NCBI GenBank assembly: GCA_947683625.1
Contig: CANTUR010000420.1
Location: forward strand, 434,001-498,000
Direction: 5' to 3'
Length of the DNA stretch: 64,000 nt
Source of the DNA: Mallotus nudiflorus
Lineage: Eukaryota > Streptophyta > Magnoliopsida > Malpighiales > Euphorbiaceae
Shown here: positions 23,079 through 34,857 of the stretch, in pieces
Layout of the letters: each line of letters opens with the position of its first letter
Numbering within the stretch: position 1 is the stretch's first letter
Notes under the pieces: generated by a model
The model's database searches: none
What the model was told of the DNA's origin: nothing
What the model saw: only the letters and a program-made list of their open reading frames with translations
Made by a program: the position numbers and the translations under genes

Positions 23079-23100
23079 AGGTAGATTTCATGCTTTTATT

Positions 23101-23430
23101 GCAGAGTCCTTGTGCCTCAAAGAAGCCTTAAGTTGGGTAAAGACTCATCACTTGCGAAAGGTTATAATAGAGAGTGATGCCTAGCGTGTGGTTGTTTGTT
23201 TCAACTCAAATGTCCCCAACATTTCTGAATTTGGTTCCATCATTCAATGCTGCAAAAATTTATCTCGTCAATGTCATGATGTATCAGTTGTCTTTGCTCC
23301 TAGGTCTGCTAATACAGCAGCTCATGTCCTTGCTCAGAATGTTAGGTCATTTTCTAGTACTCAATTCTGGCAGTATTCTCCTAATTGTATTGTCCAAAGC
23401 TTGGCTTTGGATGTTCTTCGGTGCTATTAA
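23101..23430 (+). pseudogene. LINE-type RNase H domain (RVT_3-like) fragment
   Basis: The frame from 23101 reads AESLCLKEALSWVKTHHL, RKVIIESDA, TAG (23182-23184), then RVVVCFNSNV, FGSIIQCCKNLSRQCHDVSV, VFAPRSANTAAHVLAQNV, ending at 23430. AE-x5-EAL-W, VIIESD and RSAN-AAH-LA are hallmarks of the plant RVT_3/RNase H domain found at the end of plant LINE ORF2 proteins and in derived genes. The stop replaces a probable Gln. It begins 22 bp after the CACTA terminus with no upstream RT, so it is a scrap; the CACTA element may have inserted next to or into it. Confidence 0.75.
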
Positions 23431-24934
23431 TAATGTCTCTTCCTTTTTTTTTTAAATTATTATTATTATTATTCAACCTAAAAATTCAAGCTATTAAATA
23501 ACAATAGTCCATTTAATCTAAGTTAAAAAATCGACGTGATGTGGGGTTAATTGCTTTAACAATTATATTAAACATTTCCTCTTCAAACATGCAAACAGAT
23601 GCATGCTATAGCCAACTTTTCTTCCTTCTTCCCACGATCTCAGCACATGTTAATTGATGTTAAATGCACTTGGTGCTGTACTATTATATTCATATGGTGA
23701 AGATGGTTGTTCAAGCATCAGAAAGTGCTTAATAGTTTGAGAAAAGACTAGCGATAAAAAGGAGACAGAATTTAAATTCAGAATTATTCTTATTTTACAG
23801 TTTATCAATATTTAAATTATATAACTTTTTATTAATAAAAATAGTGGTATATCTATACTACTGATCGTTGGATAAAGAGTTATTTTGACTTAATTAAATT
23901 TTAAATTTAAACGGTAATATATATAATAATGTTAAATTAGTTATTTAAATATTTTTATCATTGTTATAATTATATTTTAATCAAATCAGATTAATTAAAA
24001 TTTAATAAATTTTAAATAACATAATTTGGTACATATATACTGTTTTGTTGAAAATCATCATAACTCAATACTTAATTCGTTACACTTTTCCTTAAATCTC
24101 TAACTAGCATATTTAATTTTCTTAAACTTTAGTGGAAATTAAATTGCTTATACTAATTCTAACAACAAAAATTTAAATTAAAAGCCTGTGGTTTTTTTCA
24201 TGACATTAAGATAAATTTTCATTTAAAGTTTATGGTTTCGTAAAGACGTATAGTTTTTTTTCTAATTCTTTAATGTCCTATCATCATTATTTTGTAATAG
24301 AACTTTAATATAACACTTCCTTTCAATAATATTAATATTTTACATATAATTTACCATTAATATAACTATTTAGATACTTTTAAAAATATTACAAATTTAT
24401 TGTAAAAATTATTTCTTTTCATTCATAATAAAATTAAAAATATATCTTATTTTTGTTTATTGTGAATTTACTTTAGTTTGTTTAATGCTATATTACTTAG
24501 TAAATAATTTTACTATTAAAATTTCATATTATTTTAACATTATATTATATATTTTTAACAATATTATTGAGTATGATACTAAAATACAAGTAGAATGAAA
24601 TTATAGACTCTTAAACATTACAAAAAATACAACAATCCTCTAAGTGAAAAAGTATCTAACCACAAGATATTTTTTTCGTATTTATCCCTTTTTCTTAAAT
24701 GCCAAAATCTCCAAAAAAAATAACAAAACTATACCAATAAAAAGATAATTTAATTGATATTCTCATTTATAAAAATTGTAAAGTTCTCAAACTTGAATGT
24801 CTGCAGCTATCATTTATCAATGTTAACGAGAATTGTTAGCTTTATGGTGGGTGTCAATATTGATTAAATTCTCTAATTTAGACCCTAAATTTTATGTTGT
24901 GTTTAGAGGAAAGTTGCAGTAAGAACACTCTTTT
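23431..24934. other. AT-rich spacer, nothing recognised
   Basis: A short (TTA)n at about 23456-23473, then highly AT-rich DNA without frames or terminal motifs that I can assign. Confidence 0.5.
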
Positions 24935-25301
24935 ACTAGTAAACATTAATTAAATTTTAATAAAAATATGAATTCATTTTTTTTTAAGTATTTGGAATTA
25001 TGATCTAATAAATTAATATGTAGTTTTGGAAATATGATTTTTTTTTTTGGGTTTGTATTTTTATAATGAAACCCATGTTCCAAAACAAGAAAAGAGTTGG
25101 TATAATTTGATGATAAAAAGAATTATTAATTGAATAACCTTATAATAAAATATCATAATGATTGGACCGAATTATGATAAACATTAAAAGGACGAATAAT
25201 GAGGTACATGATAGTTTTTCCTTTAAATAGTCTAAAGAAACTTTTATTAGTTGATAAAGTTGGTCCAATTATGCCAACATTCATTCGAATCGGAGTTGCT
25301 C
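24935..25301 (+). repeat. Dispersed repeat, copy 1 (inverted partner at 62278-62636)
   Basis: Shares long stretches with the reverse complement of 62278-62636, for example AAACCCATGTTCCAAAA, ATAGTTTTTCCTTTAAATAG and TCTAAAGAAACTTTTATTAG, with small indels between. No coding capacity. Identity of the family is unknown; it may be part of an LTR or a MITE-like unit. Confidence 0.75.
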
Positions 25302-27897
25302 TATAACACCCCATCCATACAGTATCTCACTGAAATTCTCTATCCAATAATGACACTGTAGAGAGGAACATTACCTAGAGATAAGCCAATAAAAATAAAC
25401 ATCTTACATACTATTAAATATAAATACAAAATTTAAATCTAAGATGTAATTAGATGGCAAATGAAATATTTTTGTACATAATCATCTCATCAACACAACT
25501 TGACTATTAGTACTTAGATATATAAAGTATTTATCGAAAATGAGTATCGGTTATTATACAAATGGTGGAAAATAGTAAAAACACTGAATAGATCAGTAAC
25601 CTCTTCTAGGACCTAAATTTACATATGGATGTGCATCTACATCATGACAGATAATATACTTCACTAGTGTCATGGTCACCTCATAAGTCATCATGGTTCA
25701 CTGCACTGCAATACTGAATAGCTCTTGCTATACAAACAAAATATACAATCTACATTGGAAAATATGGAAGAAAGATGAGTGTGAGTAATTTTATACGAAA
25801 ATTACCCAGTGAGTATAACAATATCAAGGAGTACTCAATGAATTAAATATAAATTAAAGATACAGAGTATCAAAGATTAAAAAAAGTGCTCAACAATCAA
25901 TTGAATATCAAGATTCAACATAATAAATAATAATAAAAATATTATCTTAGCATTCTCGTTCCAAAAATATAAGATTTATGTTTTAATAATACAGTTCAAG
26001 TACAATTCTATTCATCAATTAAACTCTACTTTCACAATCTTATTTATGTATCTTCTTGATTACATTGATTGTATTTTTCAATATGAGATTTGAGCATTTA
26101 AGTATAATAACTCTTGTCGTAATCACAGTCTAGACATGAAATATTAGTCATTATATTATATTTCTAAATAGTTTCATGGTACCCTTATCGTTAGCTCCTT
26201 CTTGAATTACAACAACATATAACTCCTTCTCGGAGTACAATTAACTCATCACTCTTTCTTTGAGCACAATATCTCATAACTCTATCTCAAAGCAATTTAG
26301 AATCAACATGCATACTTGTCAACCACATAAATTCACCCTAAGGCATAATGAATTTATGTGATATTTCAAATATAGTTTTTAATCCATTGTTGGCCAACAC
26401 TATCCCAACTAAACACATATTTCCTCTTACTCTACACATATACTCTTATACAAACATCATATTATTGAATAATGTCTCATTATTCCCATATAACCTTGAT
26501 TGCAATAAAATTAATAGTTCAAGGTTTCCCATATGACGTTGCATTACAATGTTGTATGTAAATATTATCACAATAGATTTAGTCTTAACTCGGAGACTTA
26601 AGAAATTCCAAAAAATTTTATTCTTTTCTCCACTTTATTAGTTTCTTTTAACTAGAGAAACTTGTAATTGGTTTCATACCAATCAGATGTGTATAGAAGA
26701 AGTTACATCAAACTTTGCTTATTAAAGTCAAGCTATGTTAAAGGTTGCATAATAAAAAATATTTCTCTATAAGATCATCAAAAATGCAAAATTAGGTATT
26801 TTGTATTTCTATCAGTTGTAGAGGACACTTTATAGTTTTTAACGAATAAAAAATAACCTCAATTGAAGTTTTATAACTCAAGTTATGATCTTTCAAAGTT
26901 TAATGTTCAAACCAGCCCCCTTGAGGTGTCTATTCAACTTGATTGAATTCATAGAGGATAATCAAATTTTCACTAATAATTCCATAGGTCATATTTTCAA
27001 ATAAAGTTTTCTAGATCTAAATTTTTGGGTGTCCAGATTGATTTGAAATTGGTTTCACACCAATTAGATGTGTGAGTAAAGAGAAACATCAAAATCAATT
27101 TGGTTGGGTAGAGAAATCTATAGATTTTGTACAAAAAGAAGTATAGCTTCGAAAACCCAGCAAAAACATATAATTTGGTTTATACTATTTCTAACAAACT
27201 TTTAGAGGACATTCCAAAGGTTTTATTAACATAAAAATAATTTCATTTGGAGTTATAGAACTCAAGATACAATTCTCAAAAGTTTACTGTTTACAAGTGC
27301 ACCGAATTTTACGGCTCTTAGTTTTGCCTAAACATTTACCTTTCTTAACTAAGCTTTAGCTCAACTATAGATTATTGAGCTATTCATCAAATGGGTTTCA
27401 TAAATTCTAATTTCTCATGTAAGCAAGTTTAACTTATATAAAGAAATAATTTAGCAAGCTAGGATCTATTATTAAGAACCACGAAAGATTATCCAAGTAG
27501 ACATAATCACCTCGCCAACAAATTGTTTGAAGTCATTTTTATAATATTACTTAATCTAATAAATATTCTTCACAATTATTAATTTATATAGAACTTTGCT
27601 ACAAGCCTAGTATTTAAACTTGATTTCCTCCTCAAAATTCATAAGGATTCAAGATAGGAAAACCACAAAGAAGCAATCAATCACAACTATGATCAATTTA
27701 ATTGTCAATAATTTTAAGAAATCAACGACAATTCAAAGAAATAAGTAATTCTATACTTGGATTAAAGTAGAATTGTTAAAGAAACTAGTAGAATTGATAA
27801 GGAAATTTGTTCAAGACAAAGGAAGAAAAACAAATTTCACTCACCTCCTTTTTGCAAGCTCTAACATCCCTCTCTCTCAAATTCCTCTCTTGTTTGT
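25302..27897 (-). repeat. Partial Tekay-like LTR, minus orientation
   Basis: Read on the minus strand it ends ...GGATGGGGTGTTATA and contains TATACTCACTGGGTAATTTT followed by ACTCACACTCATC and a pyrimidine-rich acceptor-like TCCAATGTAG. These match the layout of Tekay-type LTR 3' regions. Near 27850-27890 the minus strand has a GA-rich leader ending GGAG|GTGAGTG, like the leader/donor of the 6351 LTR. An internal repetition is visible: GGTTTCA(T/C)ACCAAT(C/T)AGATGTG with the following AGAGGACA block occurs at about 26668-26890 and again at 27050-27280. The upstream end is cut by the Athila LTR at 27898. No matching target repeats were found. Confidence 0.5.
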
Positions 27898-29259
27898 TGA
27901 TATGTTTAGTATTTACGTGTCTTAGAGTTGAATTTTAATAAATTTTAAATAAGGAATAAATTAATTTAAGTAATTTTTGGGCTTAATTAGGAGATTTTTA
28001 TGAGTTAGTATTTGATTAGGATTCTTAATATTTATTGTATATTTGGGAAGTTTTATTTGATTTTTATATCTAGTGTGGGCCTTAGAAATATAAAAGGAGT
28101 TGGTATGTTTTTACATAGCATGGGATACATATGTTATGTGATGAATAAACAAATGAAGAAAGCCATGTCCAAGCCATGCGTGAGCTATAAAGAAGCCAAC
28201 TGCACTTGAATATCAACATAACAATGTTACGGCATGCACATGATGTGTGCATGAAGAATTCCAACCTAGAATGATGCATGACTAATGAACTTGCCCATGT
28301 TAAAAGTCGTGTTGTGTAATGAGTAAATTCAAAAATTTATTTGAATGAAGCATAGCCATGCTTCAAAACTGTGTCATGAAGGAAAAAACTTCCGGTTTTA
28401 AAAATAATAAGGAATTAGAAATCAAAGAGGATTCTTTTTAGACCCTAGCACTATATAAGGAATAAACACATTTTTGAGAGGAGAGGAGAGGAGTCATAAA
28501 GAAAAGGAGGCGGCTAGACAAAAATCAATAAAAACTAAGAGCTTATTTTATTTTCTATTTTCTTGATTATGATTATGGATTTCACCATAGCCATATATAG
28601 TTAAGTTTTCTTTCAGAGTTTTAGTTAGAAGTAGTTATTCCATGACATAATTTGAACATAAGTTTTTATATTTAATTTTAATTTCAATTAATTATTTGTG
28701 TTATAATATTTATCTTGTTATCATTCTAAGCCTATTTGATTACATGTTTATGGATGAATTCACCAATGAGAGTTAGGGGGATTCATTAGCTTAAGACACT
28801 TAGAACTTAGATCACTTGATCACGAGAGTAGCCAAGCTCTTCAGGGAGTTATGACAGTAGATTATGGTAACAAATTAATTGCTAAAAATCTTAATGAGCT
28901 TAGCTTAAGTTATTAATCATGAGAGTATGTTAGATTTTAATCCTTGCATGCTTAATTGAACTTGAGAGAATATTTAAATATTTTAGAGTAATTACCCTTA
29001 ACTAAATTCAAGATTTCTATTTAATAATGTGATCATAATTCGATTGGAATTGTGAAATTAAACCTAGACTCTGTGTTTACAAATATTTGATTTTACTTTT
29101 GATTAAGTTTCTATTATTTAAATTTTAAAACTTGCTAAATTATTTAATTTACTTGCTAAGATCATAGGCAAAAAATTATTAGTAATCAATATACAGTCCT
29201 TGAGGGAATGATATATTTTTACCACAACCACAATTGTGCGCTTGCGGATATAAAACACA
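27898..29259 (+). repeat. Athila LTR1
   Basis: It starts TGATATGTTTAGTATTT and ends ...TAAAACACA just before ATAAGTTTTTGG; length 1362 bp. A TATA box, CACTATATAAGG, lies at about 28449-28460, followed by a GAGAGGAGAGGAG block near the expected transcription start. The 5-bp left flank is TTTGT (27893-27897); the partner target copy was not located. It is clearly related to LTR2-5 but more diverged from them than LTR2 is from LTR5. Confidence 0.85.
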
Positions 29260-29268
29260 ATAAGTTTT

Positions 29269-29286
29269 TGGTGTTGTTGCCGAGGA
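29269..29286 (+). other. Athila primer binding site (unit 1)
   Basis: TGGTGTTGTTGCCGAGGA corresponds to the Athila PBS TGGCGCCGTTGCCGGGGA (tRNA-Asp type in the literature) with several C-to-T and G-to-A changes. Confidence 0.75.
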
Positions 29287-29365
29287 TTGACAATATTGAT
29301 ATTAATTTAAATTTCACTTTTATTAGATTGGTATTCTTTCTTTAATTTTAATTTAATTTCCTACA

Positions 29366-30830
29366 GAATTTTGGAAGATGTCCCAGTCAAAGTTGGAGAC
29401 TATTATGTACCAGGAGATTTCATAATCTTGGAAATGGTGAAGGATTGCCACATTCTAATCATACTAGGATGACCATTCCTAGCCACAATGGGAGCAATCA
29501 TAGATGTTAAGAGAGGAAAAATTTTGCTGGAAATTGAAGATAATAAAGTGGAGTTTTATGTTTTTAAAATGGCAAAGCAGTCCTCAATGATGGGATCCTG
29601 TTTTAGAGCAGATGTGATAAAAAGCTGTGTGCAAAAGACCTTTGAAAAGTAACTCACCCATGATCCCCTAGAAGCATGCTTGATCTATGATGTTATAGAG
29701 GATGGCATTGATGAAGAGGTGGAAATGTATGAACACTACCTTAGTGTAAGTATAACATTAAATAAATATAAATCAACCAGGTATGAGCCCTTACCCTTTA
29801 TTATAGAAAGCCTTAGTGTGATTGAGGAGGAAAATGCACCTAACGTAGAGGTTAAAGCTCTTCCTTCATCTTTGAGGTATGCTTTTCTTGGCCCTAACTC
29901 TACATATCCTATCATTGTGAATGTTTAGTTGGCTAATGAACAAGGAGACAAATTACTTAGGAGAGTTAAGCCTTACAGTAAAATCATAAGTTATACCATA
30001 TATGACCTAAAGGGGATTAGTGCTTCAATATGCATGCATAGGATTCACATGGAAAATGATGCTAAACCCACCATAGAACATTACAGAAGGCTAAACCCTA
30101 ACATGAAAAAGGTGGTTAAAAAAGAGATTGTGAAGTTGCTTGATGCAGGGATTATCTATGCTATCTCGGATAGTCAATGGGTTAGTCCAACTCTTATAGT
30201 CCTAAAGAAAGGAGGTATGACAATAGTGAAAATTGAGAACAATGAGTTGTTCCCAACTAGGACTGTCATAGGTTAGCGCATGTGCATTGACTATGGAAAA
30301 TTAAATAAAGCCACTAGGAAAAATCACTTCCCTCTTCCATTCATTGGCTAACTTTTAGAAAGGATAGCTAATCATTCATTTTTTAGTTTTTTTGATGGGT
30401 ACTCTGGTTTCTTTCAAATTCCTATACACTTTGATGATCAAGAGAAAACTACATTCACATGTCCTTATAGAACATATGCATATAAAAGAATGCCTTTTGG
30501 GGTGTGTAATGCACCTACTATCTTCCAATGATGTCTATCTTTTCTGATTTTATAGAGGACACTATGGAGGTTTTTATGGATGATTTCTCTGTATATGGTT
30601 CTTCTTTTGATAATTATCATGATAATCTATCTAAAGTGTTATAGAGATGTGAAGACACTAACCTTGTGTTGAACTAGGAGAAATGTCACTTTATAATGAT
30701 TGAAGGAGTAGTGCTCAGGTTCATTGTGTCTGAAAATGGCATTGAAGTCGATAGGGAAAAATTTAAAGTGATAGAGAAACTTCCATCCCCTACCTAATAC
30801 GGATTTTTCTAGGACACGTTGGGTTTTATC
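29366..30830 (+). pseudogene. Athila protease tail and reverse transcriptase, unit 1
   Basis: An internal deletion joins the leader directly to the protease C-terminus: near 29362 sequence moves from AATTTAATTTCC to TACAGAATTTTGGAAGATG. Gag and the protease active site are gone. The frame then gives DYYVPGDFIILEM, a stop where G-R-P-F is expected, a linker (ALPSSLRYAFLGPNSTYPII), and RT motifs ICMHRIHMENDAKPTIEHYR, VKKEIVKLLDAGIIYAISDS, QWVSP, MPFGVCNAP. The catalytic MDDFSVYG (about 30577-30600) is in a shifted frame. Numerous TAG/TAA codons (29926, 30274 and others) show old inactivity. Confidence 0.82.
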
Positions 30831-31009
30831 GGTGCTTCATTAAAGATTTTTCTAAAATTTCTAAACCTGTTACTAATTTGCTTGCCAAGGATATTCCTTT
30901 CAAATTTTCTAATGAATGTCTTTTTACTTTCCATAGTTTGAAAGAAACACACTTATTTTTGTACCTATCTTATAACCACCAGACTAGAGTCTTCCTTTTG
31001 AAAACATGT

Positions 31010-31428
31010 GTGACGATAGCGATTATGCAATAGGAGCTTTCTTAGGGCAATGAAGAGATAAACAAGCCTATGCCATCTACTATATAAGCCACACTCTCGA
31101 AGAAGCTCAAACAAATTATGCAATAACTATGAAGGAACTTCTAGCAGTGGTATATACTATGGAAAAATTTCATTTATATGTAGTAGGAAGCAAAGTGATT
31201 ATCTATACTGACCATTCAACCCTTAAGTACCTCATAGTAAAGAAGGATGCTAAACCAAGACTCATTCATTGGATCCTTCTTTTACAAGAATTTAACTTAA
31301 AGATTCAAGATTTTAAAGCAACCAAGAATTTAGTTGTTGATCACCTTTCCCGCCTTGAGCGAAGTGCTAATCTAGACTCTCTTCTAATCTTAGATGACCT
31401 TCCAGAAGAACAACTCATAAGAGTCTAG
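31010..31428 (+). pseudogene. Athila RNase H, unit 1
   Basis: The open part 31129-31428 encodes MKELLAVVYTMEKFHLYVVG, SKVIIYTDHSTLKYLI and NLVVDHLSRLE, which hold the RNase H Glu and Asp residues. The upstream CDA-S-Y-A-IG segment is frameshifted (GDYAIGAFLGQ-like at about 31015-31050). It follows RT and precedes integrase, as in all Ty3/gypsy pol genes. Confidence 0.82.
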
Positions 31429-31439
31429 CAAAGCGTCCC

Positions 31440-32264
31440 ATAGTATGCAGATTTTGTGAATTACCTTGCATGTGGAGTTCTTCCACCGGACATTAATTAC
31501 CATAAAAAAAAAGAAATTCTTTTGGGACTCTCGGTAATAAATCTAGGACAAGCCCTATTTGTATAAGAGATGTAGGGATGGATTGGTAATACTCACTCAT
31601 TGCCATTTACTTGACATGCAAGCTCTACCAAAATAGTAACAAAGGTACTTTAGAGCGGATTATACTAGCCTTCTCACTTTAAATATGCAAGGCAATTTGT
31701 ACTCAGGTGTGATCATTGCCAACGGATAGGCAACATTAGCAGACAGAATAAAATGCCACTCACAAATATTATTGAGATTGAATTACTTCATGTGTAGGGT
31801 ATCTATTTTATTGAACCTTTCCCAAGCTCTTATAGGAACAAATATATATTGGTTAGGGTTGATTATATGTCCAAATGGGTGGAAGTAATTGCTTCATCAA
31901 TCAATGATGCTAAAGTAGTTATTAGGTTCCTTCGAAGGAACATATTTTCTCGCTTTGGCACCCTTAAAGCTATAATTAGTGATGGTGGTTCTCACTTTTA
32001 CAATCATGAATTTAAATCTTTTTTTTTACCAAAATATGGGGTCAAGCATAAAGTGGCTACACTATACCACCCTCAAACTAGTGGACAAGTGAAAATCTTA
32101 AACAAAGAACTAAAGACTACACTTAGAAAAAGACATTTAATGCCTTGAGAAAGGATTGGTGCATTCATTTGGATGATGCACTATAGGCATATCGAATAAC
32201 TTTCAAAACTCTAATTGTGAATTCACCATTTAGGTTAGTTTTTAGGAAATTATGTCATCATAGA
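31440..32264 (+). pseudogene. Athila integrase, unit 1, 3' truncated
   Basis: The zinc domain (31590-31740) is broken by frame changes. The core at 31849-32148 reads VDYMSKWVEVIASS, AIISDGGSHFYNHEF and YHPQTSGQVKILNKEL. The two catalytic Asp positions are present, but the Glu of GQVE is Lys (GQVK). The gene is cut at about 32255-32265, where sequence switches into LTR2 lacking its first 150-200 bp; the integrase C-terminus, ORF1 and PPT of this unit are missing. Confidence 0.82.
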
Positions 32265-33493
32265 TCCGTGTTTTATATGTTTTAATTAATTTTTATGTTT
32301 TATATCTAGTGTGGCCCCTAGGAATATAAAAGGAGTTAGTATGTTTTTACATAGCATGGCATGCATATGTCGTGTGATGAGGAAAGCCATGTCCAAGCCA
32401 TGCATGAGCCATGAAGAAGCTAATTGCACTTGAATATCAACATAGCAATGTCATGGCATGCACATGCCATGTAAGTGAAGAATTTTGACTAAAAATGATG
32501 CACGAGTAATGAACTTGCCCATGTTAGAAGTCATGTTATATGCTGAGTAATTCACAAATTTATTTAAATGAAGCACGACCGCACTTCAAAACCGTGTCAC
32601 AAAGGTAGAAACTTCCTTTTTTGAAAATAATAAGGAATTAGAAATCAAAGAGAATTCTTTTTAGACCCCACACTATATAAGGAATAAATACCTTTTTGAG
32701 AGGAGAGGAGAGGAGTCATAGAGAAAAGGAGGTAGCTAGACAGAAACCAACGAAAACTAAGAGCTTATTTTATTTTTTATTTTTATATTCTTATTTTTTT
32801 ATTATGATTATGGATTTCATTATAGCCATGTGTGGCTAAGTTTTCTTTCAGAGTCTTGGTTAGGAGTATCTATTCCATGACATGATTTGAACATAAGTTT
32901 TTATATTTGATTTGAATTTCAGTTAATTCTTTGTGTTGTAATATTTTTCTTGTTATCATTCCAGACCTATTTAATTGCATGTTTACATATGAATTCATTA
33001 ACGAGAGTTAGGGGGATTCATTAGCTTAAGACACTTAGAACTTATATCACTTGACCATGAGAGTAGGCGAGCTGTTCAGTGAGTCACGACAGTAGATTAT
33101 AGTGATAAATTAATTGCTAAAAATCTTAATGAGCTTGAATTAAGTTATTAATCATGAGAGTAGGTTAGATTTTAATCCTTGCATGCTTAATTGAACTTAA
33201 AAGAGTCTTTAAATATTTTAGAGCAATTACCCTTAACTAAATTCAAGATTTCTATTTAATAATGTGTTCATAATTGAATTGGAATTGTGAAACTAAACCT
33301 AGGCTCTATGTTTACAAATATTTGATTTTACTTTTAATTAAGTTTCTATTATTTAAATTTTAAACCTTGCTAAATTATTCAATTTACTAGCTGAGATCAT
33401 AAGTTAAAATTATTAGTAATCAATATAAAGTCCTTAAGGAAATGATATCGTTCTACTATAACCACAACCGTGCGCTTGCGGGTATAAAATGCA
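32265..33493 (+). repeat. Athila LTR2, 5' truncated
   Basis: It begins inside the LTR (TTTTAATTAATTTTTATG...) and ends TATAAAATGCA before ATAAGTTTTTGG. A TATA box, CACTATATAAGG, is at 32671-32682, with GAGAGGAGAGGAG downstream. From 32691 onward it is nearly the same as LTR5 at 50961. Confidence 0.85.
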
Positions 33494-33502
33494 ATAAGTT
33501 TT

Positions 33503-33520
33503 TGGCACCATTGTTGGAGA
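33503..33520 (+). other. Athila primer binding site (unit 2)
   Basis: TGGCACCATTGTTGGAGA, a degraded form of the Athila PBS ten bases after the LTR end. Confidence 0.75.
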
Positions 33521-33633
33521 CTAGCGATATTGATATTAATTTAATTTTTACTTTTATTAGATTGGTATTCTTTCTTTAATTTTAATTTTAATTTAATTTG
33601 CTAATTGATTTTTTTGGTAACTTTTGCTGGATT

Positions 33634-34590
33634 ATGAACACTAAATCCAAGGGGACAAACTTAGAGAAGATCAACCATGAAATAAAAGAAAAACCAAAAG
33701 GAAAAGTGTGAAAATAAAAGCAAAAGATAGTTGAAGATCAAGCACTACCACTATTGGGTAGGAATCACGCTCTTTAAGTGTACACAATGCCTAATCTAGG
33801 AGATATGCATAATAGTATTGTCGGGCCAATTGTCAATGCCAAAACATTTAAGATTAAACTAGCAAGAATTCAAATGGTCTCACCGTTTTAGTTTGGAGGT
33901 CTCCTAAGCGAGGATCCTAATACCCATTTAGCTAAGTTTTTGGAGATTTGTGATACATTCAAGATGAATGTGGTTAGTCCAGTTATAATAAACTTAGGTT
34001 ATTCCCTTTCTCTTTAAGGGATAAGGCTAAGGTATGGTTGCACTCTTTAGCACTATAGTCGATTACTTCATGGGATATGCTATCAAAGATATTCTTGGGC
34101 AAGTATTTCTCATCAGGCAAAATAACAAAGTTCAGACAAGAGATCACAAGCTTCACTCAACATGTTGGTGAATCTCTTTATGAGGCATAGGAAAGCTATA
34201 AGGATTTACAGAGTTAGTGTCCTCACCATGAGTTCTATAGTGGTTCCTTATTCAAACCTTCTACCAAGGCCTAACAGAGCCAATGAGGATCACTATTGAT
34301 GCAATTGCCTAAGGCTCATTCATGAGTAAGACACCTGATGATGCCTACAATATTCTTGAGACTATGGCATCTAACAACTACCAATGGCATGGCAAGAGAA
34401 GTGCACCAAAGAAAGTGGTGGGAATGCATGAAGTGGATAGTTAGAATCTCTTTAATGCAAATATTGATTTGCTTACCAAGAAATTAGAGGCATCCACTAA
34501 AGTCTTTAACCCCATGGCTATCTATTCCTATGAGAATTATGGAGGACATTCAACCCTAGAGTGTCAGGGAGGTTTTTCTCAGGATCCCTC
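33634..34590 (+). pseudogene. Athila gag, unit 2, 5' part
   Basis: ATG at 33634 (MNTKSKGTNLEKINHEIKEK) reaches a TGA after 25 codons. Later frames give TMPNLGDMHNSIVGPIVNAK, SEDPNTHLAKFLEICDTFKM and PDDAYNILETMASNNYQWHG, then GMHEVD and ENYGGHSTLECQGGFSQDPS. This is the conserved Athila gag core and the start of its C-terminal region. The reading is cut by the solo LTR inserted after GATCCCTC at 34590 and resumes at 36755. The early stop and frame pattern are shared with the copy at 51892, which shows that the two are duplicates. Confidence 0.85.
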
Positions 34591-34803
34591 TGTAGACACC
34601 CAATTTTAGGATGATGTATTATGGATGCAGCAAAAGACTCCAATGATGAAAATATCATAAATAGGTCTTCGATACTTAATCTTTAAAATTCTAAGGGTTT
34701 AAATGCATCTTTTAAAAGAAGGATTTAATATTTTTAAGGACTAAATTATAATATTTTTTTAGGACCTAATTGCAAAACATAAATTCTTCTAGGGGTCTTT
34801 TTG

Positions 34804-34857
<54 letters not shown>

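Noticed and set aside
25302..27897. Complete solo LTR with target duplication
   Set aside because: The right limit is cut by the Athila LTR and no matching 5-bp flanks were found; it is listed as partial.
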